From NCBI RefSeq assembly GCF_017812015.1, contig NZ_JADQTN010000001.1, positions 1,962,501 through 2,026,500 of the forward strand: a stretch of 64,000 bases of DNA. Direction: 5' to 3'. The stretch comes from Pontixanthobacter sp. CEM42 (GTDB lineage Bacteria > Pseudomonadota > Alphaproteobacteria > Sphingomonadales > Sphingomonadaceae). Each line of letters starts with the position of its first letter. The stretch's first letter is position 1. Positions 9,779 through 18,838 of the stretch are shown piece after piece. The translations under genes were made by a program, and so were the position numbers. The notes beneath the pieces are model-generated. The model worked only from the letters and a program-made list of their open reading frames with translations. It did not search any database and was not told the origin of the DNA.

Positions 9779-10076
9779 CAGACAATCCTCTTTCTAGACC
9801 CCATTTCCCTTGATTGCGTATCCAGCAGATGCGGCGCTCCAGCGCTATCGTCACCCGACAAACCGCTCAATCGGTCCGACAGAAGCGTGTGCGAGAACTC
9901 CTTCACAATCCCGTACAGTCATTCGGCGTCTGTACGGCCACCATTGACAATCGCCGCCCATCCGCAAAAGAGACTGCAATGGGTCCGGCTGAATGGATCG
10001 GCCCGTAGTGTGAGATGGGGACCTCCGCTTGAATACAATCACAACCGACCGGTCGGAGCCTCCGAAGGCTGGCACG
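9779..10076. other. Intergenic region between divergent membrane-protein and response-regulator genes
   Basis: Just under 300 bases. I see no tRNA, hairpin terminator or convincing ORF. The frame of the downstream regulator is open from TTG 10029, which is its alternative start. Promoters for both divergent genes must lie here, but no clear -35/-10 pair stands out. Confidence 0.5.
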
Positions 10077-10724
10077 ATGTCCATCGCGCTGGTCGATGAT
10101 CATCGGTTGTTCCTGATGGGATTCTCGCTCCTGCTTGAGCGGATCGAGCACGATTGCAGCGTCGAGCCATTCGATACACCAGTCGATCTCTTGAAAGCAC
10201 TGGATAATGGATCGCGGTTTGATCTGGTGATCTGCGATTTGATGATGAACAGCATGAACGGCCTCGCTTTCATTGCGGCTCTGCGCGGGCGGCATGATGT
10301 ACCGGTATTGATGATTTCCGGGATCAACACGTCGCCGCCGCTGGCCGAAATGCGCCAGCTCAATGCACAGGGCTTCGTGCACAAATCATCGGACGATGCG
10401 GAGCTGGTCGAAGCGATTGAAACGGTGCTGCAAGGAGGCACTTATTTTCCGCATTATGCTCCGGATGGTGACGGCGGTGCTGACGGCAATTTCGGTGATG
10501 TTGCAGATATCTACGAGGACGGATCGGAAGTGCCGGTTCTGACCACGCGGCAGATTGAGATTCTCACGCTGATTTCCAACGGTGCAACAAACAAGGAAAT
10601 CGCGCGGACACTGTCGATCAGCGAGAACACGGTGAAGACTCACATCAAGCAGATTTTCGAATTGCTGAAAGTCAACAAGCGCACTGCGTCAGTTCGGGCT
10701 GCCCAAGCCCTCGGCATTCTCTGA
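10077..10724 (+). CDS. LuxR/NarL-type response regulator
   Basis: An N-terminal receiver domain (about residues 1-120) contains the acidic pair in VDDHRLF, the phosphorylatable Asp in VICDLMM, the Ser in LMISG and the Lys in FVHKSS. After an acidic linker comes a LuxR-type HTH (LTTRQIEILTLISNGATNKE, SENTVKTHIKQIFELL). Phosphorylation should control DNA binding. I chose ATG 10077 (MSIALVDDH), which starts at the receiver core with AAGG upstream; TTG 10029 would add 16 residues. It converges with a hybrid histidine kinase nine bases away, the obvious candidate partner. Confidence 0.93.
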   Translation: MSIALVDDHRLFLMGFSLLLERIEHDCSVEPFDTPVDLLKALDNGSRFDLVICDLMMNSMNGLAFIAALRGRHDVPVLMISGINTSPPLAEMRQLNAQGFVHKSSDDAELVEAIETVLQGGTYFPHYAPDGDGGADGNFGDVADIYEDGSEVPVLTTRQIEILTLISNGATNKEIARTLSISENTVKTHIKQIFELLKVNKRTASVRAAQALGIL

Positions 10725-10733
10725 TTTGAGTGT

Positions 10734-12488
10734 CTATGCGTTCGCGGGATGCGCGTTCTGCAACATATCTTGCATCGCCACCTGAAGGTCACCGGGCTCA
10801 ATCGGCTTGTTGAGGTAAATGATGGCATCGCCTTCATTGTAGCCCGCCAGATTGCCGAGATTACCGCTCATCAGAATAGCCGGGATCTGCGCATTACATT
10901 CCTCACGAATGGCCGCAATCAGATCAACACCGTCATCATCGGGCCCAAGCCGCTTGTCGATCAGAAGCAGCGCCGGATCGCTTTCGGTCAGTGCAACAAT
11001 CTCCAGCGCTTGTTTGGAACTGCTCGCCGAGATGACTTGGCATTTCCATGAGGTCAGTACTGCTGCCATCGCTTCAGTGACCGCAGGCTCATCATCGACG
11101 AGAACCACTAGCGGAGCCCCATCGAAAGGGTCACCGTCATTTGCGATAGCAGCCGGTCCTTCAGCCTTAGCGCCAGCGAGCGGCACGGAAAGATAGAAGG
11201 TAGTTCCCTCGCCCGGTGCGGATCGCAGATCGATACCGATATCGAGCAATTCGCAAAGGCGCTGAACAATCGACAGGCCGAGACCGAGACCGGGTGTGGC
11301 ACCTTCCCCGCCGACGCGGACATATTCGTCGAAGATCCGGTCCTGATCCTCTTGTGAAATTCCTTGTCCGCTATCGCTGATCGTGATCCGGGCGATCTGT
11401 CCGACCCGTTCGGCATAGAAACTAACATGGCCATCTTGCGGGGTGAACTTGCGCGCATTGGAGAGCAGATTGCGCAGGATACGCGCAAGTAGCAGCGGAT
11501 CGGTTTCAACCTCGACATCGTCGAACTGGACCTTATCCAACGGCGGGCTGCGCTCGTTTGACGTAAATTCATCGACCAGCTTGTGGCATTCCTCTGCCAG
11601 TTTCACCGGGACAATACGCGGGACAATTGCCCCGCTATCGATCCGCGAGACATCCACTATGCCCTGCAGCAAATCCTTTTGCGCACGCCACGATTCCTCG
11701 ACCTTGTCGAGCATGTCATGCTGCGATTGTGTCTCCAGCATGTCGCGCAGCGCCTTCATGAAAAAACCTTGCGATTGGAGTGGCTGCGACAGGTCGTGAC
11801 TGGTCGCGGCGAGAAAGCGCGACTTCTCTTCACTCGCTTGCAGATAAAGCCGGTTCTGAGTGACGATCTTTTCGTTGAGCGTTCGTGCGTTACGCGCTGC
11901 AATCGTCTCCCGCGTATCAATTTCCACTCGCGCGCTGATAAACATTGCGAACAGATAATAGACGATCACACCCATCCCCAGCAGCGCGAGGCCGCCCGGT
12001 GCAGTGAAAGCAATATAAAAACCGAGCGGTGGCAGCGAGGTGCTGGCCAATGCGATATAGGTCGCGCGATAGGCAGAGCTCGGCAGCAAGCCGCCGATAG
12101 TAATGCTGAACACCGTCAGGCAGCCGAGGAAGATCGTCAGCTCTGACGCATAGTCAATCTGGTAAATCGCGAAGCCGCCCCAGACTAGGCCAGTAACTGC
12201 CGAAACGATCCGGTGCCCGCGCAAAAAGCCGCTGACATTTTCCTTTGTAATTCCCTCCCGCGCGGCGAACTTGCCGAAGAAATAGGCAACCACCACCATT
12301 GTCGTACCCAGCGCGAACCACACCGCTGCGATCACTCGCGAATTGACCAGCGCCATGATCACCGCCGTGTACACGACGATAAATTCAACCAATACACTGG
12401 ATCCCCAAGCGCGCTCTTTCAGCAGCCGCGCTTGTTCCATACGCAGCAGCGCAAGATCTTCAGATTCAAGGAGTTCGGGCTGATCCAT
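10734..12488 (-). CDS. Hybrid sensor histidine kinase with C-terminal receiver domain
   Basis: Residues about 25-205 hold several hydrophobic helices (integral membrane sensor). A coiled region follows, then the HisKA motif with the phospho-accepting His in AATSHDLSQPLQ. The ATPase domain shows the N box LRNLLSNARKFT, G1 DSGQGIS and G2 GLGLGLSIV. A receiver at the C-terminus (VVLVDDEP; Asp in LLLIDKRLG; Lys in YLNKPIE) makes it a hybrid kinase. ATG 12488 (MDQPELLE) is preferred over 12518, which overlaps the upstream transporter. It lies 13 bases after the GPH transporter and is probably co-transcribed with it; the signal is unknown. Confidence 0.93.
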   Translation of the reverse strand: MDQPELLESEDLALLRMEQARLLKERAWGSSVLVEFIVVYTAVIMALVNSRVIAAVWFALGTTMVVVAYFFGKFAAREGITKENVSGFLRGHRIVSAVTGLVWGGFAIYQIDYASELTIFLGCLTVFSITIGGLLPSSAYRATYIALASTSLPPLGFYIAFTAPGGLALLGMGVIVYYLFAMFISARVEIDTRETIAARNARTLNEKIVTQNRLYLQASEEKSRFLAATSHDLSQPLQSQGFFMKALRDMLETQSQHDMLDKVEESWRAQKDLLQGIVDVSRIDSGAIVPRIVPVKLAEECHKLVDEFTSNERSPPLDKVQFDDVEVETDPLLLARILRNLLSNARKFTPQDGHVSFYAERVGQIARITISDSGQGISQEDQDRIFDEYVRVGGEGATPGLGLGLSIVQRLCELLDIGIDLRSAPGEGTTFYLSVPLAGAKAEGPAAIANDGDPFDGAPLVVLVDDEPAVTEAMAAVLTSWKCQVISASSSKQALEIVALTESDPALLLIDKRLGPDDDGVDLIAAIREECNAQIPAILMSGNLGNLAGYNEGDAIIYLNKPIEPGDLQVAMQDMLQNAHPANA

Positions 12489-12501
12489 TACCTGGGGCGT
12501 A

Positions 12502-13818
12502 TCACGAAGCCTGCGCAATATGGAAGTCCGGGCCGCGCCGCATGATTACGATCGCCACGCATTTTAGCGCGACCGGGATCAAAGCGAAAAACCCCATAAA
12601 GGTCAGCATTGTAACCGGATCATGCGTCCCGCTCTTCTCGAACTCCAGATAACCGAGAACCGGAAACGCAATTCCCATAGGTGCGGCGAAGGCGCATTTC
12701 GATACCGCGTTCTTGACCGACAAATACACACCCGACAGCCGGTCTCCCGTGTCACTTTCATGATCGGACGCAATGTCGGCGAGCAGAGATGTTGGCATCA
12801 CTGCATCGCAGCCAAAAGTACCGCCGATCACCGCGAAGATGATACAGATCGCCACCACATCGCCCTCGCCGAATAGCGGTAATGCCAACAAGGCAACCAT
12901 GCTGATCATGATCCCTGCCTGCCAGCATTTTGCCTTACCCACCCGGCGCGCAATCGCGAGCCATAGAGGCAAGAACAGCGCGGTCGATAGGAACAGCAGA
13001 CCAACAAATATCCCGATCAGATCGGGCGCTTTCACGATGAAGGTGACGTATAAAAGGATCAGCCCACTGAACAACGCATTGGCGGTCTGGACGATGAAGA
13101 ATGGCCCGAGCAGATATTTGTACCGGCTCTCCGCCAAGATGGTTTTGAGTGACGCGCCAATCCCCATGCTGGACCGCTGGTCGACACGGTCACGGCTTGG
13201 CACGAAAATGACGAATAACAAGAAGCCCAGCGCCGCCAAACCAATCGCGATCATCGCAATCGCGGGCAGTGAGCCTGATGCGCTGGTCGCCAGCAGTAAC
13301 GGCATCGTTCCCGCGAGCATTGCACCGGCCACTTGAAAGCCTGCCTTGGAACTCGCCAATCGAGAGCGCTCATCGACATAGGGCGATATCTCCAACCCAG
13401 TGGAAGAATAGGGCACATCCAGCATCGTCAGCGAGATGAAGAATACCGCCCCGACAATTATCAGATAGGCTGGCCCGATATCGCCCGGAGGAACAAGCAG
13501 AAACCACAAGGCAACACAAAAACCGATAATTCCAGCCGCCATCCACGGCTTACGCGGACCGAAACGGCTGCGTGTGCGGTCACTGAGATTGCCGATCAGC
13601 GGATCGGTCAGAATATCCAAGATACGCCCGCCCAGAAAAATCGCGCCGACGACTCCCAGCCCGAGACCCATATCAATCGCGTAAAATGTGGGCAGGTAAG
13701 TGAGCAGCGCCAGCCCGGCCATCGCCAGCGGCATGGTCAGCAAGCCGTAGCTGGTCAGTTGCCACGCCGTGAGACGCGGAATATCTCTCTGATTATCCTG
13801 TGGAATTGTGCTTTTCAT
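12502..13818 (-). CDS. GPH-type (glycoside-pentoside-hexuronide) MFS transporter
   Basis: Twelve predicted hydrophobic segments and the family signature DPLIGNLSDRTRSRFGPRKPWM between helices 2 and 3 identify the GPH branch (melibiose-carrier type), which imports sugars or glycosides with a cation. DVPYSSTGLEISPYVDERSRL, the second family motif, is also present. Length 438 residues is normal. It precedes the hybrid histidine kinase in an apparent operon. GPH carriers in sphingomonads often accompany glycan use, so a sugar substrate is plausible but unproven. Inverted repeat GACCGA-T-TCGGTC lies at 13845-13857 in its upstream region. Confidence 0.88.
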   Translation of the reverse strand: MKSTIPQDNQRDIPRLTAWQLTSYGLLTMPLAMAGLALLTYLPTFYAIDMGLGLGVVGAIFLGGRILDILTDPLIGNLSDRTRSRFGPRKPWMAAGIIGFCVALWFLLVPPGDIGPAYLIIVGAVFFISLTMLDVPYSSTGLEISPYVDERSRLASSKAGFQVAGAMLAGTMPLLLATSASGSLPAIAMIAIGLAALGFLLFVIFVPSRDRVDQRSSMGIGASLKTILAESRYKYLLGPFFIVQTANALFSGLILLYVTFIVKAPDLIGIFVGLLFLSTALFLPLWLAIARRVGKAKCWQAGIMISMVALLALPLFGEGDVVAICIIFAVIGGTFGCDAVMPTSLLADIASDHESDTGDRLSGVYLSVKNAVSKCAFAAPMGIAFPVLGYLEFEKSGTHDPVTMLTFMGFFALIPVALKCVAIVIMRRGPDFHIAQAS

Positions 13819-13940
13819 AGTGTCTGAACATTTCGAAAATCTGCGACCGATTCGGTCCAGTCAATCGGATTTCAGCCTCCCCCGCAATCACCCGTTTGGG
13901 CGATACAGCCACCCGCCGCGCAATGATAGTCCGCCCCTTA

Positions 13941-13956
13941 GTTAAGAATCATTAAC
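13941..13956 (+). promoter_or_regulatory. CtrA-like site upstream of the adhesin gene
   Basis: GTTAAGAATCATTAAC is a symmetric TTAA-N6-TTAA element. The right part reads ATTAACCAAT, close to the TTAACCAT half-site of the alphaproteobacterial cell-cycle regulator CtrA (full consensus TTAA-N7-TTAA). It ends 16 bases before the adhesin start codon. The spacing is one base short, so this is a suggestion only. Confidence 0.3.
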
Positions 13957-13972
13957 CAATGAGGGCACCGTT

Positions 13973-16900
13973 ATGATCCGCTTCACCAAATCAAAATCCG
14001 CATATCTCCTGAGCGCCGGCGCGGCCGCGTTTGCTGTGGCCAACTTGGCAATGGCGCCTACCGAAGCGCAGGCAGAGGACTGCGTGCTCGATACAGACGA
14101 TGACGGGATCATAGACGGTTTCGCCAACGCCGAAAGCAATGGCGACGATAACTCATTAGCCTGTGGAACGAATGCAACCGCAACCGGTGGTAGCGCGACA
14201 GCAATTGGAGCCAACACAAACGCCACGGGTGGAAGCTCAACAGCAGTCGGCATTGGTGCAACTGCTTCAGGATCGATCAGTACCGCTTTAGGGCAATCTG
14301 CTTCGGCAACTAACACCGCAGCCACCGCCATCGGCCCGTCTGCATCAGCAACGGGCAATGGTGGAATTGCTATTGGTTTCCGAACGCGAGCGAGCAGCAC
14401 AGCCACTGTTGCTATCGGTACGAACGCAAATGCTTCCGGCGGCAACGCGGTCGCAATAGGCGCTGGTTCGATAGGTAGTGGTGGTGGCGCTGCAGCTTTC
14501 GGTTCGAGCGCCCAAGCCAGCGCCGGCCGGGCCGTCGCGCTTGGCATATCAGCATCGGCAAGCGGGATTAGCAGCGTGGCGCTCGGTGCGGATTCTACCG
14601 CCGACGAAACATTTACCGTTTCGGTCGGCCGCGAAGAAACATCTGTCGGCGCAGGTGACGGCATCACGCGTCGTATCGTCAATGTTGCGGACGCCACAGA
14701 TGACAATGACGCGGTCACACTGGGCCAACTCAACACCGCTATCGCCGGAGCAGGCGGCGGTAACGACTATGTCGATATCAACAGCACCGGCACAGCCGCG
14801 AGCGCAACGGGCGATGATGCTGTGGCGATTGGCGAAAGTTCGACGGCCACAACAGACGGATCGGTAGCCATCGGTCTGGCCAGCGCCGCGACGGGGGCAG
14901 ATTCGACAGCAGTGGGTGCTGATTCAGCCGCGACAGGTTCCGATGCAACCGCCGTTGGTTCGGGCGCCACGGCAAGCAACTTTGCGTCTGCTTTTGGACG
15001 GCTCGCAGTTGCCAGCGGAAGCGAGGCAACCGCAATCGGTCAAAACGCCGATGCAACGGGTGTAGCTTCAATCGCCGTCGGCACTGATGCGCAGGCCACC
15101 GCAACTGGCGCTATCTCGATGGGCCGGCAAGCAAACGCATCGCAAGGCGATGCAGTGGCGATCGGCCGCGGATCAATCGCTTCGGCATCCAATGCGCTCA
15201 GCTTTGGTGCCTTCGCCAATGCAGCGGGCGCTGGCAGCCTCGCCTTTGGCGGCAACTCGGCAGCATCTGGCGCAAGCTCGATCGCCATAGGCAATGTATC
15301 GAACAGCAGCGCACCGAACAGCGTCGCTATTGGCGTAGCTGCGCGCAATGACGCCACACCTTCATTCGGCAACAGCGTTGCCATAGGTGGTTCGGCAAGG
15401 ACTACGTCCTCCAATGCCGTTGCAGTGGGTTCATCAGCCACCGCCGGAACGCAAGGCACCGCGCTAGGTCAGCGCGCCAATGCAAGCGGCTTCAACTCAA
15501 CCTCAATCGGTTTCCTGTCGAACTTCAATGTGACTGTCGGGTCACTCAGTACAGCGGTCGGTTCAAACTCGGTCAGCACCGGAACGCTCTCGACCGCTTT
15601 GGGCACGCGCGCTAATGCATCCGCCGAACGTTCGGTCGCGCTCGGGTCGGACTCTGTCGCAGATCGCGACGACACCATCTCGGTTGGTAGCGCCACCGCC
15701 ACACGGCAAATCGTCAACGTCGCCGCGGGTACGCAAAATACTGACGCGGTCAATGTCGCCCAACTCAATGCCGCCATCGCAGGTGCTGGCAATGATTATG
15801 TCTCGATCAACTCGACCGGCGCGGCGGCTAACGCAACTGGAACCGATGCTATCGCCATTGGTGAGGCCACCACTGCGACGCAATCCGGATCAATCGCAAT
15901 TGGCGGCGACGGACTAAACGCAAGCCGTCCGGCTACAGCGGCGACGGGCCAAGGTACGGTGGCAATCGGGCGAGAAGCAGCAGGCGGCGGCAATGGCAGT
16001 GTTGCTTTGGGGCAAATTTCCACCACCACCGGCGACCGGGCGATTGCGATTGGTAGCAATTCAAACGGACTAGCGAACGACACTGTTTCGATTGGTGCTT
16101 CGTCACAAGCGCTGGCAACGGGTGCGACAGCACTTGGTGTTGGGGCAGCTGCGAGAAATTCCGGTTCTCTGGCACTTGGTCAGTTTGCCGGAGCATCGGG
16201 GGACCGCGCGATCGGCATCGGGGCGCAATCTGCAGCCCGCGGCGCAGAATCCATCGCGATCGGCCGCCTGACGCAAGCTCAGTCAACCAACGCGATTGCG
16301 ATCGGCAACAACGCGGAAGCGCGCGCTTTCAACACAATCGCGCTAGGCACAGATGCACACGTCACCGCAAGCGGCGGTATGGCATTCGGCGAAGAAGCAA
16401 CGGTCAGCGGTACACGCGGCATTGCGATTGGCGGAGATGGCACAGATGCAGGTGATACAGGCGCAACCGCAGACGGTATTGATGCCATTGCATTTGGTAC
16501 TGACAGTAATGCCAGCGGTGAAAGCGCGATGGCGCTGGGTGAACTGGCCAATGCCACGGGTGATCGAGGCGTTGGTCTTGGCTTCTTCACGCAAGCGACC
16601 GGGCGCGATTCTTCGGCTCTTGGTTCGCACGCAGATGCGTCGGGAACAGAGGCCGTGGCAGTTGGCTTCCGGTCGGAAAGCTCTGGCCTGCAAGCCACAG
16701 CTGTGGGGTCTGGTGCACTAGCACCGGGCTTGCGCGCTGCAGCCTTTGGTAACGCAGCAGACGCCGCTGGCGACATGAGCGTTGCGATTGGCGGGCTGGC
16801 CAGCGCCGCTGCCGAGCGTTCAATTGCAGTTGGCGGTAATGCGTCAGGTAGTGCCGACGGCTCGATAGCCATTGGCAGTGACGGAACCGATCCCAATACC

Positions 16901-18751
16901 GTCGGCGCGCTCGCCAGCGGGGTCGACGCGGTCGCCATCGGCACTGATTCCAGCGCCAGCGGTGAAAGCGCCCTGGCACTTGGTGAGCTGTCCAACGCAG
17001 AGGGTACGCGCGGAGTTGGCTTAGGCTTCTTCACGCAGGCCACTGGCCGTGATGCAGCCGCGCTTGGTTCATTCGCCGATGCATCCGGCGTTGCTTCACT
17101 GTCGGCCGGTTTCCGGTCGGAAGCATCGGGCCTACAGGCCGTTGCTCTCGGTTCCGACGCAATCTCTTCGGGCAGCCGCTCTGCCGCGCTAGGCTATGCA
17201 TCCGAAGCAGCGGGCGCAGGTTCCATCGCCATTGGCGGTGACGGATCGGATCTGGATACCGCAGGTGCGCTGGCAAGTGCCGATGGCACAGTAGCCGTTG
17301 GTCAAGATAGCGCAGCAACCGGCCTCAACGCCGTTGCACTAGGTACGGAAGCCGCGGCCAGTGGTTCCGACGGTGTTGCTCTAGGCCGCTTGGCCGAAGC
17401 ATCCGGTGACGGTTCAACCGCGCTCGGCCGTCTGGCTAAAGCAGAAGGTGCCAACGCACTTTCACTTGGCGGTCTGGCGACAGCGACCGAAACACGCGCC
17501 ACAGCGCTTGGCTTCCTTGCCGAGGCTACTGCGACTGATGCCACTGCGGTTGGTTCGCTGAGCGAAGCGTCCGGTACAAACGCAATCGCAGTCGGGTTCA
17601 AGGCCGACAGTTCAGGCTTGCAATCATCGGCCATCGGGCCCCGTTCGATTTCGAGCGGTACGCGCTCAAATGCGTTCGGTTATGATGCCAGAGCGACCGG
17701 CAGTCTCAGCGTTGCCTTGGGCTCCTTTGCTCGGGCAGGCTTCGACAATTCGGTTGCCATAGGTAACGCGGCAATGGCCACGCGGGCGAACCAAATCGTG
17801 CTGGGCACGGCGAGCCATACTTATACGCTGCCTGGACTGCCGCAGATCGCCTCGAACAATATCCAGTCGGGCGATACATTCTACGTCACCGTCGATAGCG
17901 CGGGTAATCTAGGCGTCGTGAACACACCAATTGGCTCAGCGCCGCCACCGGCAGCAATGTCGACCGCACCCAGCGACTCGCAAACAACAGCGGCAACGAC
18001 CAACACGATGATGGCGATCGCTCCGTCATCGGCCCCAACTGTAGCCGCTGCACCAGCACCAGGTAACTTTGCCCAAACAAGCACCGATGGCGGTCCCGCA
18101 TTGGTATCGAATGCTCCGATTAGTGCAGCTCCTGAAGGTCTCACTGGTCAGTCGATTGTCGAACGGATTGTACCATCGGGCCTGGCCGCACCAACTAACG
18201 CGCAACAGGCACCGGGTGATGTGGAGGCTGCAGCGACACCGGCTCTTGCCGCCGCAGGACCGCAGGAACTGACCACCGCAGCCCAACCGGTTCAAGTCGC
18301 GGCACTGGGGGAAGAAGCCACCGTTACCGAGCTTCCCCCAGAGTTCGCCCCCGCAGCAGGCACACGAACCACAGCGAATGTCAGCAACACCACAAGCGTT
18401 GGCGTGGCGGTTCCAGCTCTATCCGCGGTAACCGACGCGCAGTTCAGCGCGCTCGATACGCGGGTCGGCAATCTGGAGGGTCAAGTGACCGAACTGTTCG
18501 ATCTGGCGGCCGTGCAAAGCAAGGATCTGCGCCAGAGCATCGCCGCAGTCGCCGCGATGGCACAGCCACACTTCCCAAGCGAAGCGGGTAAGACCAGCTA
18601 TGCATCCAACGTGTCCTATTTTCGCGGACATGTCGGATTCTCGGCCGGTGTAACGCACCGCTTCGAAGGTGATTTCGCGATCACATTGGGGGCCACCTAT
18701 GGCGGCGGTAAAAACACCGCAGTCAAAGCGGGTATCGCTGGCGAATTCTAA
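13973..18751 (+). CDS. Giant YadA-type trimeric autotransporter adhesin, 1592 aa
   Basis: A signal peptide (cleavage likely after EAQA, residue about 34) is followed by a short Ca-binding-like motif (DTDDDGIIDG), then very many 14-residue YadA head repeats of the form SVAIGxxAxASGxxA, which fold as left-handed parallel beta rolls in a trimer. Two neck segments are visible (AVTLGQLNTAIAGAG near residue 245 and AVNVAQLNAAIAGAG near 590). The C-terminal part has an Ala/Pro/Thr-rich linker (about 1320-1445), a short coiled coil (VGNLEGQVTELFDL), and the four-strand membrane anchor ending in Phe (GIAGEF). Such proteins are surface adhesins for hosts, surfaces or other cells. ATG 13973 has GAGGG upstream. 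A bidirectional terminator follows, and a CtrA-like site precedes it. A truncated paralogue is at 6684-7163. Confidence 0.95.
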   Translation: MIRFTKSKSAYLLSAGAAAFAVANLAMAPTEAQAEDCVLDTDDDGIIDGFANAESNGDDNSLACGTNATATGGSATAIGANTNATGGSSTAVGIGATASGSISTALGQSASATNTAATAIGPSASATGNGGIAIGFRTRASSTATVAIGTNANASGGNAVAIGAGSIGSGGGAAAFGSSAQASAGRAVALGISASASGISSVALGADSTADETFTVSVGREETSVGAGDGITRRIVNVADATDDNDAVTLGQLNTAIAGAGGGNDYVDINSTGTAASATGDDAVAIGESSTATTDGSVAIGLASAATGADSTAVGADSAATGSDATAVGSGATASNFASAFGRLAVASGSEATAIGQNADATGVASIAVGTDAQATATGAISMGRQANASQGDAVAIGRGSIASASNALSFGAFANAAGAGSLAFGGNSAASGASSIAIGNVSNSSAPNSVAIGVAARNDATPSFGNSVAIGGSARTTSSNAVAVGSSATAGTQGTALGQRANASGFNSTSIGFLSNFNVTVGSLSTAVGSNSVSTGTLSTALGTRANASAERSVALGSDSVADRDDTISVGSATATRQIVNVAAGTQNTDAVNVAQLNAAIAGAGNDYVSINSTGAAANATGTDAIAIGEATTATQSGSIAIGGDGLNASRPATAATGQGTVAIGREAAGGGNGSVALGQISTTTGDRAIAIGSNSNGLANDTVSIGASSQALATGATALGVGAAARNSGSLALGQFAGASGDRAIGIGAQSAARGAESIAIGRLTQAQSTNAIAIGNNAEARAFNTIALGTDAHVTASGGMAFGEEATVSGTRGIAIGGDGTDAGDTGATADGIDAIAFGTDSNASGESAMALGELANATGDRGVGLGFFTQATGRDSSALGSHADASGTEAVAVGFRSESSGLQATAVGSGALAPGLRAAAFGNAADAAGDMSVAIGGLASAAAERSIAVGGNASGSADGSIAIGSDGTDPNTVGALASGVDAVAIGTDSSASGESALALGELSNAEGTRGVGLGFFTQATGRDAAALGSFADASGVASLSAGFRSEASGLQAVALGSDAISSGSRSAALGYASEAAGAGSIAIGGDGSDLDTAGALASADGTVAVGQDSAATGLNAVALGTEAAASGSDGVALGRLAEASGDGSTALGRLAKAEGANALSLGGLATATETRATALGFLAEATATDATAVGSLSEASGTNAIAVGFKADSSGLQSSAIGPRSISSGTRSNAFGYDARATGSLSVALGSFARAGFDNSVAIGNAAMATRANQIVLGTASHTYTLPGLPQIASNNIQSGDTFYVTVDSAGNLGVVNTPIGSAPPPAAMSTAPSDSQTTAATTNTMMAIAPSSAPTVAAAPAPGNFAQTSTDGGPALVSNAPISAAPEGLTGQSIVERIVPSGLAAPTNAQQAPGDVEAAATPALAAAGPQELTTAAQPVQVAALGEEATVTELPPEFAPAAGTRTTANVSNTTSVGVAVPALSAVTDAQFSALDTRVGNLEGQVTELFDLAAVQSKDLRQSIAAVAAMAQPHFPSEAGKTSYASNVSYFRGHVGFSAGVTHRFEGDFAITLGATYGGGKNTAVKAGIAGEF
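16418..17220 (+). repeat. Higher-order internal duplication in the adhesin head (about 444 bp unit)
   Basis: Beyond the 14-residue repeats, a block beginning IAIGGDGTDAGD (16421) recurs 444 bases later as IAIGSDGTDPNT (16865). Both continue with D-AxGTDSxASGESAxALGEL and RGVGLGFFTQATGRD in the same order. A shorter third start lies at 17224 (IAIGGDGSD). This points to duplication of a roughly 148-residue segment within the head, which lengthens the adhesin. Confidence 0.7.
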
Positions 18752-18786
18752 TGCCCATTGGTTAAAACCGGCGAAGCCTGAAACGG

Positions 18787-18818
18787 AAAGGCGGTGGAGT
18801 GCGACCCCCACCGCCTTT
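18787..18818. terminator. Bidirectional Rho-independent terminator
   Basis: The stem AAAGGCGGTGG / CCACCGCCTTT (11 bp, loop about 10 bases) is followed by CTTATTTTG on the plus strand and preceded by an A-containing run for the minus strand. It sits between the convergent adhesin and membrane-protein genes and can end both transcripts. Confidence 0.88.
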
Positions 18819-18838
18819 CTTATTTTGCAACGAGCAGA

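Noticed and set aside
9410-10099. Plus-strand ORF of 229 codons crossing an intergenic region
   Set aside because: Starts inside the opposite-strand membrane protein gene and has no domain; the intergenic part is simply open by chance.
16279-17043. Long minus-strand ORFs across the adhesin gene (also at 13942-14736, 15040-15459, 17302-17634)
   Set aside because: They are antisense shadows of the Ala/Ser/Gly-rich repeats, giving Pro/Ala/Thr-rich nonsense proteins without start signals or known domains.
14150-17800. Regular repeats that might suggest a CRISPR array
   Set aside because: They lie inside one long reading frame, have a 42-base protein-repeat period with variable sequence, no unique spacers and no cas genes.
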